Source: Planifilum fimeticola (GTDB taxonomy: Bacteria > Bacillota > Bacilli > Thermoactinomycetales > DSM-44946). Taken from it: a stretch of DNA of 64,000 nt. Below, in pieces: positions 17,828 to 28,003 of the stretch (position 1 is its first letter; each line of letters opens with the position of its first letter). Made by a program: the position numbers and the translations under genes. The notes under the pieces were generated by a model. It saw only the letters and a list, made by a program, of their open reading frames with translations, ran no database searches and was not told where the DNA came from. The stretch is taken from assembly GCF_003001905.1 (NCBI RefSeq), contig NZ_PVNE01000011.1, positions 40,599 to 104,598 on the forward strand, given 5' to 3'.

Positions 17828-18442
17828 TTGGGGTTGATCGACCGATTTTTTCGGCAGTTTCAGAGACCGGAAGACAGCTTTTTGGGCCACGCCGCCGGTC
17901 AGCTGATGGCGGCCACCACCGGCGGCCGCAACGAGTGGACCTTGTCCCTGCTCAAGATCCGGCCGGACGATCGGATTCTGGAAATCGGCTACGGTCCCGG
18001 AGTGGGGATCCTCCTCGCAAGCCAGAAGGTCCGGGAAGGAATCGTGGTGGGCATCGATCCTTCCGAAGCGATGCGAAAACAGGCGGAACGGCGCAACCGC
18101 CGGGCCATACGGGAGAAGAAGGTGCGCCTTTTCACCGGAAACATCGAAGATTGGCCCGGCTTCGACCATTCCTTCACCCGGATCTTCTCCGTCAACTCCG
18201 CGCCCTTTTGGACCGACCGGATCCGCGTGTTCCAAAAACTGCACGGTTGGCTGGAACCCGGGGGCTTGATGGCCGTCGCCTTTCAACCGCTGGGAAAGGA
18301 TGCCCCCGATCTGGACGCAACTTGCGAACAGCTGACCGATGAAATGAAACAGGCCGGTTTTGTTCGGATCCGGCGGGAAACCAAACCGTTCCGTGCGGCA
18401 CCGGCGGTCTGTCTCATCGCCGAAAGGGCGAAATCGCGATGA
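17828..18442 (+). CDS. Class I SAM-dependent methyltransferase
   Basis: 204 residues from TTG with GAGGAGGG upstream. Motif I is ILEIGYGPGVG, motif II VVGIDPSEAMRKQA, and LEPGGLMAVAF is the later beta-strand motif, so the SAM-binding fold is complete. The substrate is not evident; a small molecule or quinone-like acceptor is typical of this shape. It is in an operon with the MarR regulator, and a terminator follows. Confidence 0.87.
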   Translation: MGLIDRFFRQFQRPEDSFLGHAAGQLMAATTGGRNEWTLSLLKIRPDDRILEIGYGPGVGILLASQKVREGIVVGIDPSEAMRKQAERRNRRAIREKKVRLFTGNIEDWPGFDHSFTRIFSVNSAPFWTDRIRVFQKLHGWLEPGGLMAVAFQPLGKDAPDLDATCEQLTDEMKQAGFVRIRRETKPFRAAPAVCLIAERAKSR

Positions 18443-18452
18443 CCTCAAGCGA

Positions 18453-18482
18453 AAAGCCCCCGGCGGGGGGCTTCCTTTTTTT
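18453..18482 (+). terminator. Intrinsic terminator after the methyltransferase
   Basis: AAGCCCCC / GGGGGCTT stem with a short GGCG loop followed by CCTTTTTTT. Confidence 0.88.
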
Positions 18483-18861
18483 GCCGCTTCGGTGAACGGG
18501 CCACCACCCCGGCAACAACGGGATGGAACAATCGGTCGCGCTCTGGTCAACGAAGGTAAGGAACAATCCCACCGGCGCCCAAACAAGGCGGCTGAACATG
18601 GACTTCCCTCGGTCGGCCCAAAGCTGGGGTCTCCTTTCACCCATACACACCGGTGTCCGGGCCGGCCGGTCCTCCGCTCACAAACTGGATCGCAGCTCAA
18701 CCCCGGGTGAGTGAAAACACCTTGTCGATTGTTCCCGAACGGTGCCGGCCGGATAAAAGGAGAAGATCCCCTCCATCGCGAATGAATAAAAAGGTGTGTC
18801 CTCATTTCTTCCATTTGTGTTAAAAAACAAGTCGAAACAGTTTGAGAAAGGACCGGATTCT
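18483..18861. other. Gene-free stretch upstream of moxR
   Basis: About 380 bases. No convincing frame on either strand and no clear -35/-10 pair. It must contain the promoter for the moxR operon. Confidence 0.4.
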
Positions 18862-19851
18862 ATGAGCCAAACCGATCTCGTGACCGAGTGGGACCGGGAA
18901 CAGCGTCAAATCATGCAAGTGATCGAAAACGTGGAACGGGTCATTGTCGGAAAAAGAAAAACGATCCAGCTGAGCCTGGTGGCCCTGCTCTGCGGGGGTC
19001 ACGTGCTCCTGGAGGACGTGCCCGGCGTGGGCAAAACCATGCTCGTAAAGGCGATCGCCAAATCTCTGGACCTCAATTTCCGGAGAATTCAGTTCACGCC
19101 GGATCTTCTTCCCTCCGACGTGACCGGCGTCTCCGTTTACAACCAGAAGACGATGGAATTCGAATTTCGGCCGGGGCCGATCATGTCCCATGTGGTGCTG
19201 GCGGACGAAATCAACCGCACTTCCCCCAAAACCCAAGCCGCTCTGCTCGAAGCCCTGGAAGAGGGAAACATCACCGTGGACGGGACGACGATTCCCATCG
19301 AGCCCCCCTTCTTCGTGATGGCGACGCAAAACCCGATCGAGTACGAAGGTACCTTTCCCCTGCCGGAGGCCCAGCTGGACCGCTTCCTGCTCCAGTTGCA
19401 CCTGGGTTATCCGGACCCGTCCCAGGAAGCGGAGATGCTGGAACGCATCAAAGACCGGCACCCCATCGAAACGATCGAAACGGTGATGTCCCGGGAAACG
19501 CTCCTTTCGCTCCAGAAGGCGGTTCGTCAGGTATATGTCGACCCCGACATCGTCCGCTATATCGTGGATATCGTGGCAGCCACCCGCTCGGCTCCCGGCA
19601 TCTACCTGGGCGCAAGCCCCCGGGGGTCCATCGCCCTCTTCCGCACCGCCCAGGCGCTGGCCTTTATCCGCGGTCGCTCCTACGTGATTCCGGACGACGT
19701 GAAGGAGCTGGTCCCCTCCACCTTGAGCCACCGGATGATGTTGACCTCGGAGGCCCGCTTGAGCGGACTCACAATCGACCGGGTGCTCCGGGACATCCTG
19801 TACAAGATCCCCGTCCCGGTCTTGCCGGAGGAAGGAAGGAAACCCCGATGA
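18862..19851 (+). CDS. MoxR-family AAA+ ATPase
   Basis: 329 residues from ATG at 18862 (GAGAAAGGA upstream). Walker A is [11 protein letters not shown], Walker B is VVLADEINR, and [22 protein letters not shown] plus [26 protein letters not shown] are MoxR hallmarks. MoxR proteins act as chaperone-like ATPases in metal-cofactor or stress-related assembly. Its stop overlaps the DUF58 start (ATGA), and the transglutaminase follows, giving the widespread MoxR-DUF58-TgpA gene set. Confidence 0.95.
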   Translation: MSQTDLVTEWDREQRQIMQVIENVERVIVGKRKTIQLSLVALLCGGHVLLEDVPGVGKTMLVKAIAKSLDLNFRRIQFTPDLLPSDVTGVSVYNQKTMEFEFRPGPIMSHVVLADEINRTSPKTQAALLEALEEGNITVDGTTIPIEPPFFVMATQNPIEYEGTFPLPEAQLDRFLLQLHLGYPDPSQEAEMLERIKDRHPIETIETVMSRETLLSLQKAVRQVYVDPDIVRYIVDIVAATRSAPGIYLGASPRGSIALFRTAQALAFIRGRSYVIPDDVKELVPSTLSHRMMLTSEARLSGLTIDRVLRDILYKIPVPVLPEEGRKPR

Positions 19852-21056
19852 AGAGGGACCTGCGGGGACTCCACCTCCTCCTGGTTCTGCTGGCCGCCAC
19901 CTTCGCCTTCGGCAAGTTTCAGGGTGGATTTGTCCCCTGGTTCCTCTTTTACGTCACCCTCTCCCTCACCCTGTACGCCGGCGCCGTCGCCCTGGGTGCC
20001 CTTCGAAACGTGGATGTGACAAGGGAGCTCTCCTCGAAGCGGCTCACGGCGGGGGAAGACCTCCGGGTGATGATCCGGTACCGGATTCGATCCCACTTCC
20101 CCCTTTCCTGGCTGTATTTCCGGGAAGAGAGCGACGTGAAGCACCCCGGGCAAGGCAATCTGATCTTCGGATTGCAAAAAGCCGGTGAAGTCACATACTC
20201 CATTCCCCGGATGCCCCGGGGAAGGCATGTCTTTGAAGGCATCCGGGTGACATCGGGGGATCTCTTCGGCTTTGTCAAAAAACAGATGACCGCAGGCGGA
20301 CGGGAAGAGGTGCTGGTCTATCCCCGAGTGAGGCCGATCCGCCTGTGGCTGACGACGAACGACCGGAACGCGGGCCACAGTTTTTCCCTGAACCGGATCA
20401 GTGAAAATGTCACCTCCGTGGTGGGGGTAAGGGACTATGTCCCCGGCGACCGTCTGAACCGGATCCACTGGAAAGCGACGGCGCGGGGGCAGGGGTTGAA
20501 GGTGAAGGAATTTGAACACCGGACGACCAACGATTTTTTGTTTGTGTTGGACCGGCGCGAATGGTCCTACGGCGACAAGCGGGAGCTCTTTGAACGGGCC
20601 GTCAGTTTGATCGCCTCCTTGATCGCCTACGCCATCGACCGCCGCTTCAGCGCCGGGCTGGTTTCCTGCGGCAAAAAGCACGCCGTGCTTCCCCTGGGCC
20701 GCTCCCAGGATCATATGCTTCGCCTTTTCGAGCATCTGGCCACGGTGGAACCGGACGGAAAGGAGCCCCTCAGCCAGACGGTGCTGCGGGAAGCCGTATA
20801 CCTGCCCGCGGGAGCGACCCTGGTGATCGTGACACCGCTGTTGGACGATCCCCTGGTTCAGGCCGTCATCCAATTGGCTTACCGGAAAATAAAGGTGGAG
20901 CTGTTTTGGATCGCAGATCCGGAAGATCGCCCCAAAACCGACGGCCGATGGCTGGGAACCCTTGCATCCCTCGGCGTCCAAACGACGCGGATCACCGACG
21001 ACAACTTCGATGAAGCTCTCCGGGGAGGGATTTCCGATGGTATCCCCACCGCTTGA
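19848..21056 (+). CDS. DUF58 membrane-associated protein
   Basis: 402 residues from ATG at 19848, overlapping the MoxR stop by four bases. Two hydrophobic segments at the N-terminus ([15 protein letters not shown] and [17 protein letters not shown]) anchor it. The DUF58 signature [29 protein letters not shown] is followed by a VWA-like region ([11 protein letters not shown]...). The usual role is as partner of MoxR; molecular function remains poorly known. Its 3' end overlaps the next gene by 20 bases, so translation is coupled. Confidence 0.93.
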   Translation: MKRDLRGLHLLLVLLAATFAFGKFQGGFVPWFLFYVTLSLTLYAGAVALGALRNVDVTRELSSKRLTAGEDLRVMIRYRIRSHFPLSWLYFREESDVKHPGQGNLIFGLQKAGEVTYSIPRMPRGRHVFEGIRVTSGDLFGFVKKQMTAGGREEVLVYPRVRPIRLWLTTNDRNAGHSFSLNRISENVTSVVGVRDYVPGDRLNRIHWKATARGQGLKVKEFEHRTTNDFLFVLDRREWSYGDKRELFERAVSLIASLIAYAIDRRFSAGLVSCGKKHAVLPLGRSQDHMLRLFEHLATVEPDGKEPLSQTVLREAVYLPAGATLVIVTPLLDDPLVQAVIQLAYRKIKVELFWIADPEDRPKTDGRWLGTLASLGVQTTRITDDNFDEALRGGISDGIPTA

Positions 21057-23202
21057 AGAATGGGATTGGGAAAAGCGGCTGGGAGCCCTGGTCTTCGCCG
21101 CGCTGTTGGGTTGGGAATGGCTTTGGCCCCTCCCTCAGGTGACCGACACGCGAAAAATCGGTTGGTTTGCCGTCGCCTTTCTGCTCTTTTTATCCCTGGA
21201 TACGTTCCGGGTTTCCAAGAAGATCAGCATCCCCGTCAAAATGACGGCCATCCTCGTTCTCTTGATCGGGTTCTATTTCAGCCCCCTGCCCCAGCCTGGA
21301 GAATGGCGGGCCATCCTCCTGGATGAAGCGATGCGGTGGCATGAGGAACCGCCCTTTTGGTCCTACTTCACCGGACCTCCCGGCCGCACCGTCGCCTTTT
21401 TCCTCCTCCTGTGGGCGGCCGCCGCCTTTCTCGTCCGTCAGATGGTGTGGAAAAGGCGAATGCTGTTCCCCCTTCTGCTGACCGTCGCCTATCTCTCCAT
21501 CCTGGATTCCTTCACCCTCTTTGACGGAAAGGGGGCCGTCATCCGAAGCATGTTGTACGGTCTCTTTTGCCTGGCCTGGTTCCGGTTGAACCGACTTCAC
21601 AGGGATGACCGAACCCCATCCTCCGTTCGAGGGTGGTACGCCGCCACCTGGTCTCTGATCGCCCTGGCGGTAGGAATCGGATGGCTGGCGCCCAAGGCGG
21701 ACGCCAGTTGGCCCGATCCGCTTTCCTGGGTCACCAGCCTGGATGAGCGGGCGGGAAACAAGACCAATCACCGGTTCATCGGCTATTCCACCGATGACAG
21801 CCGTCTGGGAGGCCCCTTCATCCAGGATCGCCGAATCGCCTTCCGGGCGACGGCGGACCGGCCCTATTACTGGCGGGGGGAGGCCCTGGACATTTATACC
21901 GGCCACGGGTGGGAAAAGGAAACGAAAGGGATGCCGGTGCCCATCCATTTATATCCCGATCCAACCGTCCAAGCCCCCGATCCCATTTTATTGTTCCGAA
22001 ATTTGGAGACCGAGGACAACCGGGCGACGATCACCTGGAACCAGTCCCGATACCACGTCCTCTTCGCGCCGGGCGGGCTGCGCCGGGCGGATCCGGGGCA
22101 GCCGCTCATCGCGGAGTGGGACCACCGGGGCTTCTTCTTCCCTTACGACCCTCCCGGCCGCTACAGCGTGACGGCGGAGATCCCGCGGATCGATGAGGAA
22201 AAACTGCGGCAAAGCGATGAAGAGTATCCGGAAGAGATCCGCCGGACGTATCAGCAACTGCCCGACAATCTGCCGGATCGGGTGAAAAAATTGGCGCGGA
22301 AGATCACCGCCGACGCCGACAATCCCTATGACAAGGCCCGGGCGGTGGAACAGTTTCTCCAGACCGGCGGCGGCTTCCGCTATGAAACCCGGGATGTTCC
22401 GGTGCCGAAGGAAAACGAAGACTTCGTCGATCAGTTCCTGTTCGATACGAAACAGGGATATTGCAACCATTTCTCCTCCGCCATGGTCGTCCTGCTCCGT
22501 GCCGCCGATGTTCCGGCGCGGTGGGTGAAGGGGTTTGCCCCCGGCGAAGCGGAATTGGACGACCGGTACCATGTGACGGTGCGCAACGCCGATGCCCACT
22601 CCTGGGTGGAAGTGTACTTCAATGATGTCGGGTGGATCCCCTTTGAACCGACTCCCGGATTCACCAACCCAACCCCCGTTGTTCGGGAGGAAACCCAGGA
22701 AGATTCCGGGGAGGACGCCTCCTCGGCGCCCCTTCCCTCCCCGGGCGGTCGGCGCAATCCGGAAGCGAGAGACCCCTCCGCTTCCACCCCTTCCGAAGAA
22801 AAGGATGCGCAAACCTCCGATGCCGGAAACCATTGGGCATGGTGGACGTCCGGCCTCCTTCTTCTGACGGGATGGGCGGTTTGGACCTTCCGCCGCCGTC
22901 TGTTTTGGTGGTGGCTCCACCGGTACCCTCGGATCGAGAAGGGAAACCGTTCCATGCTGATTCAGTCCTTCCGCCATCTCCTGCGCCTGCTCGCCTGGAA
23001 AAGGGGACCGAGAAAACCCCACCAAACAGCGAGGGAGTACATCTCCGGGGGAGAATGGATTTTCTCCGCCCCCACCTCCGAGATGCGGGAAATCACCCGT
23101 CTGTTTGAGCGAGTCCGTTACGGCAGGATGGAGAAGGAGACCTCCCTGTGGGATCGGGCTAGAGATCTGTGGAGGGCCCTTTTGAAGCAGACCCGTCCCT
23201 GA
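21037..23202 (+). CDS. Transglutaminase-domain membrane protein (TgpA-like)
   Basis: 721 residues from ATG at 21037 behind GGGAGGG. The first 230 residues hold about six membrane segments. An extracellular transglutaminase core follows: Cys in [25 protein letters not shown] (shown in outline), His in [10 protein letters not shown], and the Asp region [12 protein letters not shown] Pro/Ser linker, one more membrane helix ([15 protein letters not shown]) and a C-terminal cytoplasmic DUF4129-like helical tail complete it. It likely processes or cross-links cell-surface proteins with MoxR and DUF58. Confidence 0.93.
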   Translation: MVSPPLEEWDWEKRLGALVFAALLGWEWLWPLPQVTDTRKIGWFAVAFLLFLSLDTFRVSKKISIPVKMTAILVLLIGFYFSPLPQPGEWRAILLDEAMRWHEEPPFWSYFTGPPGRTVAFFLLLWAAAAFLVRQMVWKRRMLFPLLLTVAYLSILDSFTLFDGKGAVIRSMLYGLFCLAWFRLNRLHRDDRTPSSVRGWYAATWSLIALAVGIGWLAPKADASWPDPLSWVTSLDERAGNKTNHRFIGYSTDDSRLGGPFIQDRRIAFRATADRPYYWRGEALDIYTGHGWEKETKGMPVPIHLYPDPTVQAPDPILLFRNLETEDNRATITWNQSRYHVLFAPGGLRRADPGQPLIAEWDHRGFFFPYDPPGRYSVTAEIPRIDEEKLRQSDEEYPEEIRRTYQQLPDNLPDRVKKLARKITADADNPYDKARAVEQFLQTGGGFRYETRDVPVPKENEDFVDQFLFDTKQGYCNHFSSAMVVLLRAADVPARWVKGFAPGEAELDDRYHVTVRNADAHSWVEVYFNDVGWIPFEPTPGFTNPTPVVREETQEDSGEDASSAPLPSPGGRRNPEARDPSASTPSEEKDAQTSDAGNHWAWWTSGLLLLTGWAVWTFRRRLFWWWLHRYPRIEKGNRSMLIQSFRHLLRLLAWKRGPRKPHQTAREYISGGEWIFSAPTSEMREITRLFERVRYGRMEKETSLWDRARDLWRALLKQTRP

Positions 23203-23360
23203 AGTCGATGGTCCGCTCCGAATCCGGGGGCATCGTCCCTTTCGACACCGCAAAAACCTCAAAGCCCGGGAGTCGGGAGCCGATTTTTCGCCTCGGCGAC
23301 CCTGCCGCATGGAGCCGAGGCGAAAAACCGCTCACTCCTGATACCTTGTCAATCAGGCTG
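23203..23360. other. Intergenic stretch with a perfect palindrome
   Basis: Between the transglutaminase gene and its terminator. It contains the 14-base-pair inverted repeat 23284-23297 / 23314-23327 (TTTTTCGCCTCGGC and its complement, 16-base loop). No T-run follows on either strand, so it is not a standard terminator. No coding frame is supported. Confidence 0.5.
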
Positions 23361-23392
23361 AAATCCTCCCTTCGGAGGATTTCTCTTTTTTC
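23361..23392 (+). terminator. Intrinsic terminator of the moxR-DUF58-tgpA unit
   Basis: AAATCCTCC / GGAGGATTT stem, CTTC loop, then CTCTTTTTT. Confidence 0.88.
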
Positions 23393-23502
23393 GACAAATC
23401 CTCCAATCTTCTTACAAGATTTAGTCCATTTTCCTCTTGCTTCTTTCTTCGGCTCCGCTAAGATGTTGTACACACAACCCTTTCCAGAGGAGGTGGATAT
23501 TT

Positions 23503-24879
23503 GTGAGAAATCATTACGATCTGGGCCGCCGGCGCACAAATCCGGTCCGGCGGTCGGCGACGGAGGCGAAGGCGGAGGCCCTCGGTCTCAGGAGGCGTCG
23601 ATTTCCCTTGTGGACCACCGTCTTCATTTCATCCCTTCTCCTTGGAACCGGTACCGCCGTCTACGCCATCGCCGCCTTCACCCCTCCTCCTTCCGGCCCG
23701 AAGTCCGACGCGGCGGCCGTCGGCCTCGCCGATGAAAAGAGGGACGGATTTGCCGGCTCCACAAACGGAGAAGATGCGGAAGACACGCCGCCGGTCTGGG
23801 AGGATTCACCGGAGACCCCCAGCCTCCCCCGCCACACGGACAAATCACCCGATGTGCAAAAACCGCGGCAACGCCCTCCGGACACCCGCTCCTTCGACCG
23901 CAAAACGCAAAATCGCATCCCGGGCGGGAATCGCTCTTCCGCCGGCGGATTCCCTCCTCGCAGAGAACCGGAAGAAGGCCGTAATCCCCCATCCCCGACC
24001 GATTCTTCCGCATCCGGAGAGGAGTCCTTGAAACATCCGGTTCCCGATATTCGGGTGGCGGTCGGCTATCCCTTTTGGATGGCATCACAGGCGGGAAAAT
24101 CCCCGTCCGGAGACGTGATCCCCGAGGAAGTCACCCTTTTCGGGTATCAATTGCTGTCTGACGGAACGGTGAACACCGTGACGGAATCGGGAAAGAGAGA
24201 GGATGTGCGGACCATCCGCTCTGCCCGCCGGTCGGGGGCGCCGCTGGTTCCCACCGTCGCCGTCGCCGATCCGGATCTCCTGCAAAACCTCCTCGCTTCC
24301 CAAGAGCAGCGGTCCCGGACGGCGGACCGGCTGGTGAAATGGGCGGCCGAACGGAACTTCGACGGGATGGACTTGCTGCTCGGTCCCATCGCCCCGTCGG
24401 GGCGGGAGCATCTCACCCCGTTCATCGAGGAACTGGCGGAAAAGCTGCGCGGGAAGGGTAAGCGGCTCGGGCTCCACGTCCTCAACACCGCGGCCGTTAC
24501 CCGCGCGGAATGGAAGCGCTGGGGACAGGCCGTCGACCGATTGAAAATCTACCCCTATCTCTCCGGCGAAAGACAGCCCGAGGGCAAAGCTGCCCCGGAA
24601 TCGATCGATCAGCTCCTCCGGCTTGTGCCCAGGGAAAAGGTGACCTTCGTCTTCCCCGTCCGGGAGAACAAAGGGCCGAGCCAAAAAACCGATCCGAAGA
24701 GGAGTACCGGCGTCAACCCGGATCAAGCGCAGACATTCATCCCGCACCTGTTGGAACGTCATCCCGACATCGGAATTCAGCTTTGGATCTTGAAAGGAGC
24801 TGAAACATCCAATCATCCGGCGGAAAGGGCACCATCGAATGGAGTCAAGCGGGAGGCGGGCGCCGCCAAACTGGGCTGA
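23503..24879 (+). CDS. Membrane-anchored GH18-like TIM-barrel protein, catalytic motif degenerate
   Basis: 458 residues from GTG at 23503 behind GAGGAGGTG. One membrane helix (LWTTVFISSLLLGTGTAVYAI) follows a basic N-terminus, then a disordered Pro/Glu/Arg linker of about 120 residues. The C-terminal 260 residues resemble spore-type GH18 glycosidases: RSARRSGAPLVPTVAV, then NFDGMDLLLGPI where active enzymes have DGxDxDxE, then LTPFIEELAEKLRGKGKRLG. The acid/base Glu is absent, so sugar binding without hydrolysis is more likely. The fold assignment is inferred from motif order. Confidence 0.7.
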   Translation: MRNHYDLGRRRTNPVRRSATEAKAEALGLRRRRFPLWTTVFISSLLLGTGTAVYAIAAFTPPPSGPKSDAAAVGLADEKRDGFAGSTNGEDAEDTPPVWEDSPETPSLPRHTDKSPDVQKPRQRPPDTRSFDRKTQNRIPGGNRSSAGGFPPRREPEEGRNPPSPTDSSASGEESLKHPVPDIRVAVGYPFWMASQAGKSPSGDVIPEEVTLFGYQLLSDGTVNTVTESGKREDVRTIRSARRSGAPLVPTVAVADPDLLQNLLASQEQRSRTADRLVKWAAERNFDGMDLLLGPIAPSGREHLTPFIEELAEKLRGKGKRLGLHVLNTAAVTRAEWKRWGQAVDRLKIYPYLSGERQPEGKAAPESIDQLLRLVPREKVTFVFPVRENKGPSQKTDPKRSTGVNPDQAQTFIPHLLERHPDIGIQLWILKGAETSNHPAERAPSNGVKREAGAAKLG

Positions 24880-24911
24880 ACGGGCGATGCGCCTCTTGAC
24901 TCCCGTAAGAA

Positions 24912-24941
24912 GGTCCCCGCTTCAGAATCGAAGCGGGGACC
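24912..24941. terminator. Hairpin between convergent genes
   Basis: GGTCCCCGCTTC / GAAGCGGGGACC, a perfect 12-base-pair stem with a six-base loop, lying between the GH18-like gene and the oppositely oriented lipoprotein gene. T-tails are weak, but position favours bidirectional termination. Confidence 0.7.
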
Positions 24942-24977
24942 TGATTGATAGAGGGAGCATTTTTCTCCGGGCGACTC

Positions 24978-25460
24978 CTATTGCGCGGAGTCGATGCGAA
25001 AATCCTCTCCCGATTCCCGGGCCCGAGTCAAAGGAAAACGGGGACCCTCGGTAGACGATTCGCGCCTTTGCTTGATGATCAGCAGTTCCACACCGTCCCT
25101 CTCCGAAAGAAAGCGGCGGGTTTCCAGATCGAGGACCTTGACGGTTTTCTCCGTCATCACATAAGTGTGCCGGCCGTCGGAAGAAAAACCGACCGGTTCA
25201 AAGTTGGCGCCCGATCCCAATCTGTCCAGCACCCGGATCCGCTCCGCGTCGATAATGACCAGACCGCCCCTTTGGGTCATCGGATCAACCGGCTTTAGCT
25301 TCAACTCCTCTTCTCCGGCCGGTTGTGCCAGGATCACCTTCTGCACCGCCGTTGAATCCTCCCCGGCGGACGGTGCATTCGCCCGGGAAGGGGAAGCACA
25401 GCCGGAGGCAAACAGAAGGGCCATCACCAACCATCCAATCCTTCGCCAAAAAGGGGTCAT
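24978..25460 (-). CDS. Lipoprotein of unknown function
   Basis: 160 residues from ATG at 25460; GGAGG lies 10-14 bases upstream and longer frames are unsupported. Lipobox LLFASGCASPS marks an extracytoplasmic lipoprotein. The body (LVIIDAERIRVLDRLGSG, PVGFSSDGRHTYVMTEKTVKVLDLETRRF) resembles one or two beta-propeller blades, possibly a domain fragment or a ligand sensor. It starts 22 bases after the upstream sigma-partner gene ends, so it is probably the third gene of the ECF sigma operon. Confidence 0.78.
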   Translation of the reverse strand: MTPFWRRIGWLVMALLFASGCASPSRANAPSAGEDSTAVQKVILAQPAGEEELKLKPVDPMTQRGGLVIIDAERIRVLDRLGSGANFEPVGFSSDGRHTYVMTEKTVKVLDLETRRFLSERDGVELLIIKQRRESSTEGPRFPLTRARESGEDFRIDSAQ

Positions 25461-25482
25461 GCACCAACCCTCCTCCATCGGT

Positions 25483-26808
25483 TCAAGGAACAAAGAACAA
25501 TCCGAGACCCACATCCTGCGACTTTTGTTTGCCGTCCACGGAAAAGGTCAGTCCCTTCAAAAAGACCATATATTTCCCCGGGGGAACATCCACCCGCCAC
25601 GTGGCTGTTGCTCGGACGGACTTTCCCGGCGGGATGATGAAACCGGACAACGCATCCAACTCCTGTTCCCACACTCCCTGCTCCTCCTTCAAATTCCCGA
25701 CGGACAAGCGGGATCCTCGGTCATCCAACCGAATCGGACTCTCCCCGGCATTCTCCAAAGTGAGACGGAAGGACACCCTCTCGCCCCTCCGGTATTCAAC
25801 GCCGGTGGAAGCGAAGCGGATCCGGAGCGAACCCTTTTTCAGAGCAGTCTCCTCTTTCGCTTCAAAGGCAGGGGCATCGGGATGATCCGGCTGGAAGAGT
25901 GCCGAGTCCATGGGGGGATTGTACGCGATCTCCCTCACCTCCTGTCCGAAGCGGAGGCGGTTTTGGGAATCAAAGGCTTCCATCCTCAGGGCATAGAAGG
26001 TCTCCCGATCCACCCAGAGGCGCATGCGGGTGATCTCCTCGGCAATGCGTCGATCCCGCACAGAAAGTTCCAGCATGTAGCAATGCCTGCCGGCCACCCG
26101 GTCCGATCCGGTGAGTTCCACATCGTACTGATCGGAAGGCAGCCGAAGAAGATCTTCCAATTGTTCCGCCCCCATATAGGGGCCCGCCAGGTTCGAAACG
26201 GCGGTCTGGGAAACGGAATCGATCCACACCACGGTATCCCGGGAATCGGAGGACCAAAAACGTCCGCCCGCCATCACGACCGTCCGCCGAAACGAACGGG
26301 GAAGGGAATAGGTGGTCTCCTGCCGGAAACGTCCCGGATCCTCATACCAACGCTCGGATACGGACCGATAGCGGGTACCGTCCTCCCCCACTCCCCAGTG
26401 GACCATCGTCGCCCGATAACGGTCCACCCGCATCGACCGGTCTGTTTGTTTCATTTTGGCGACCACTTCCCGGGCATCCACATCGGGGACCGGTTGAAAA
26501 AATGTGCCGATCCCGACCAGCAACAAGGCGATGACGGCAGCCATCCATGCGAGGGACCTTCGAATCCGACGCAGCTTTCCCTCCCTCCGATCGCTGCCTT
26601 TCATCCGAACTCTGGATCCGTCGACATCCGAAGGCCGGGCACTTTGAAGCAGTTCGGCGCGCAGGGAAGCGACAAAATCCGGATCCGGCCTTTCCGGCGC
26701 GGACAGTTGGTTCGCCACCTCTACAAGCCCGGCCATCTCCCCATCCGGACAACTCTCCGGGCACTTCAGGCATCGGGCCAGCCGTTCAGCCTTCTCCCGT
26801 TCCGTCAT
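25483..26808 (-). CDS. Membrane-bound ECF sigma partner with LolA/RseB-like and BsuPI-like domains
   Basis: 441 residues. The cytoplasmic N-terminus has a Cys pair (ARCLKCPESC) and helices, then one membrane helix (LAWMAAVIALLLVGIGTFF). Outside follows a LolA/RseB-like half-barrel (KMKQTDRSMRVDRYRATM through YPDQYDVELTG-like strands, CYMLELSV, LWVDRETFYALRMEAFD). The last 120 residues match the BsuPI beta-sandwich (YRRGERVSFRLTLENAGESPIRL ... FIIPPGKSV). It overlaps the ECF sigma gene by 23 bases, so it is a likely anti-sigma or sigma-regulating envelope sensor. The domain combination is unusual. Confidence 0.8.
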   Translation of the reverse strand: MTEREKAERLARCLKCPESCPDGEMAGLVEVANQLSAPERPDPDFVASLRAELLQSARPSDVDGSRVRMKGSDRREGKLRRIRRSLAWMAAVIALLLVGIGTFFQPVPDVDAREVVAKMKQTDRSMRVDRYRATMVHWGVGEDGTRYRSVSERWYEDPGRFRQETTYSLPRSFRRTVVMAGGRFWSSDSRDTVVWIDSVSQTAVSNLAGPYMGAEQLEDLLRLPSDQYDVELTGSDRVAGRHCYMLELSVRDRRIAEEITRMRLWVDRETFYALRMEAFDSQNRLRFGQEVREIAYNPPMDSALFQPDHPDAPAFEAKEETALKKGSLRIRFASTGVEYRRGERVSFRLTLENAGESPIRLDDRGSRLSVGNLKEEQGVWEQELDALSGFIIPPGKSVRATATWRVDVPPGKYMVFLKGLTFSVDGKQKSQDVGLGLFFVP

Positions 26809-27349
26809 CTCCCCTCACCGCCTTTCGCAAGGTTTTGAGCGCCCGATACAGCATCATTTTGGCCGCATCCTCGCTTTTTCCCAATATACGACCGATTTGT
26901 CGAAAAGAAAGGTCTCCGCAAAACCGGAGAATGACTGCCTGCCTCTGTTCCTCGGGCAAATCGTCCACTGCCCGCCACAAATCCAGATCGCGAAAGGGTT
27001 CTCCGATGTCCTTTTCCGGAAGATCCACGAAAAGCGGACCGCCGGCCACCTCCCGCCCGGCCCGGCGGTAATGATCGGCCACCGCCCGGCGGGCAATGCC
27101 GAACAACCAAGCCGAAAAGGGCTTTTCATCCCACTGAAAGCGACCGATGGATTCCAACGCGCGGCGAAATACATCCGCAGTCACATCCTCCGCATGGGCG
27201 CGATCCCCCACCCGCCCGTAAACATATCGGTACACGGGGGTTACATAAAAGTCGTAGAGGCGTCCAAACTCCTCCGGATCGCGTTTGGCCCGCTCCACCA
27301 ACTCCCGTTCCTCCTGATCCGCCGAGATCCGGTCTCGTTCCTCCAACAC
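26786..27349 (-). CDS. ECF-type RNA polymerase sigma factor
   Basis: 187 residues from GTG at 27349 (GGGGTGAT upstream; an extended start at 27409 is less likely). Region 2 reads LYDFYVTPVYRYVYGRVGDRAHAEDVTADVFRRALE; region 4 reads DLPEEQRQAVILRFCGDLSFRQIGRILGKSEDAAKMMLYRALKTLRK (given in outline). Together they define a SigW/SigV-like ECF factor. The overlapping downstream gene encodes a membrane partner that probably holds it inactive until an envelope signal arrives. Target promoters cannot be defined from one window. Confidence 0.93.
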   Translation of the reverse strand: MLEERDRISADQEERELVERAKRDPEEFGRLYDFYVTPVYRYVYGRVGDRAHAEDVTADVFRRALESIGRFQWDEKPFSAWLFGIARRAVADHYRRAGREVAGGPLFVDLPEKDIGEPFRDLDLWRAVDDLPEEQRQAVILRFCGDLSFRQIGRILGKSEDAAKMMLYRALKTLRKAVRGDDGTGEG

Positions 27350-27591
27350 GCCGTTATCACCCCCGCTTCTCACAAGCCCTTTGAACGTAATATCGCTTGA
27401 AGGCGGCAAAAAGGAACGCCCTTCACTTTTTTCCCTCCAACGAAAAAACCCCCTGCCGAAGCAGAGGATTTATGCAAAAAATAAGCCTGACGTTTGAAGC
27501 ACGTTTGCAATCCGTTTGCAATTTGGGTCGGAAACAAATTGAAATCTGGCATAGAAAAACGAAAAAGCCGCGATTTTACGCGGCTTGTTGG

Positions 27592-27668
27592 TGGCGTGCC
27601 CTGGAGGATTTGAACCCCCGACCTTCTGATTCGTAGTCAGACGCTCTATCCAACTGAGCTAAGGGCAC
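27592..27668 (-). tRNA. tRNA-Arg (ACG)
   Basis: Full cloverleaf on the minus strand: acceptor GTGCCCT/AGGGCAC, anticodon loop CTACGAA, TTCAAAT T-loop, CCA encoded. Last of the minus-strand tRNA cluster. Confidence 0.95.
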
Positions 27669-27674
27669 AAGATC

Positions 27675-27761
27675 TGGTGCGGACGAAGGGACTTGAACCC
27701 CCACGGTCGTAAGACCACTAGATCCTGAATCTAGCGCGTCTGCCAATTCCGCCACGTCCGC
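27675..27761 (-). tRNA. tRNA-Leu (CAG)
   Basis: 87 nt with a long variable arm (GTGGTCTTACGACC), acceptor GCGGACG/CGTCCGC, anticodon loop TTCAGGA and encoded CCA. Confidence 0.95.
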
Positions 27762-27864
27762 ACGTTGTGAGCTGAAATCCTTTGCCTTACGGCGACATTA
27801 GTTAATGTATCACATGCTTCTCAGAAAGTCAACAGGAAATTTCATTGTTTTGATTGTTATTTGT

Positions 27865-27938
27865 TGGAGGCGGCACCCGGATTCGAACCGGGGATAAAGG
27901 ATTTGCAGTCCTCTGCCTTACCACTTGGCTATGCCGCC
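27865..27938 (-). tRNA. tRNA-Cys (GCA)
   Basis: 74 nt, acceptor GGCGGCA/TGCCGCC, anticodon loop CTGCAAA, encoded CCA. Confidence 0.95.
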
Positions 27939-28003
27939 ATGTTCCGTATGGAGTCGGCCCCGCTCTGAAACAATAAGGACATAACCTGAAAGGAGATGGG
28001 CCG

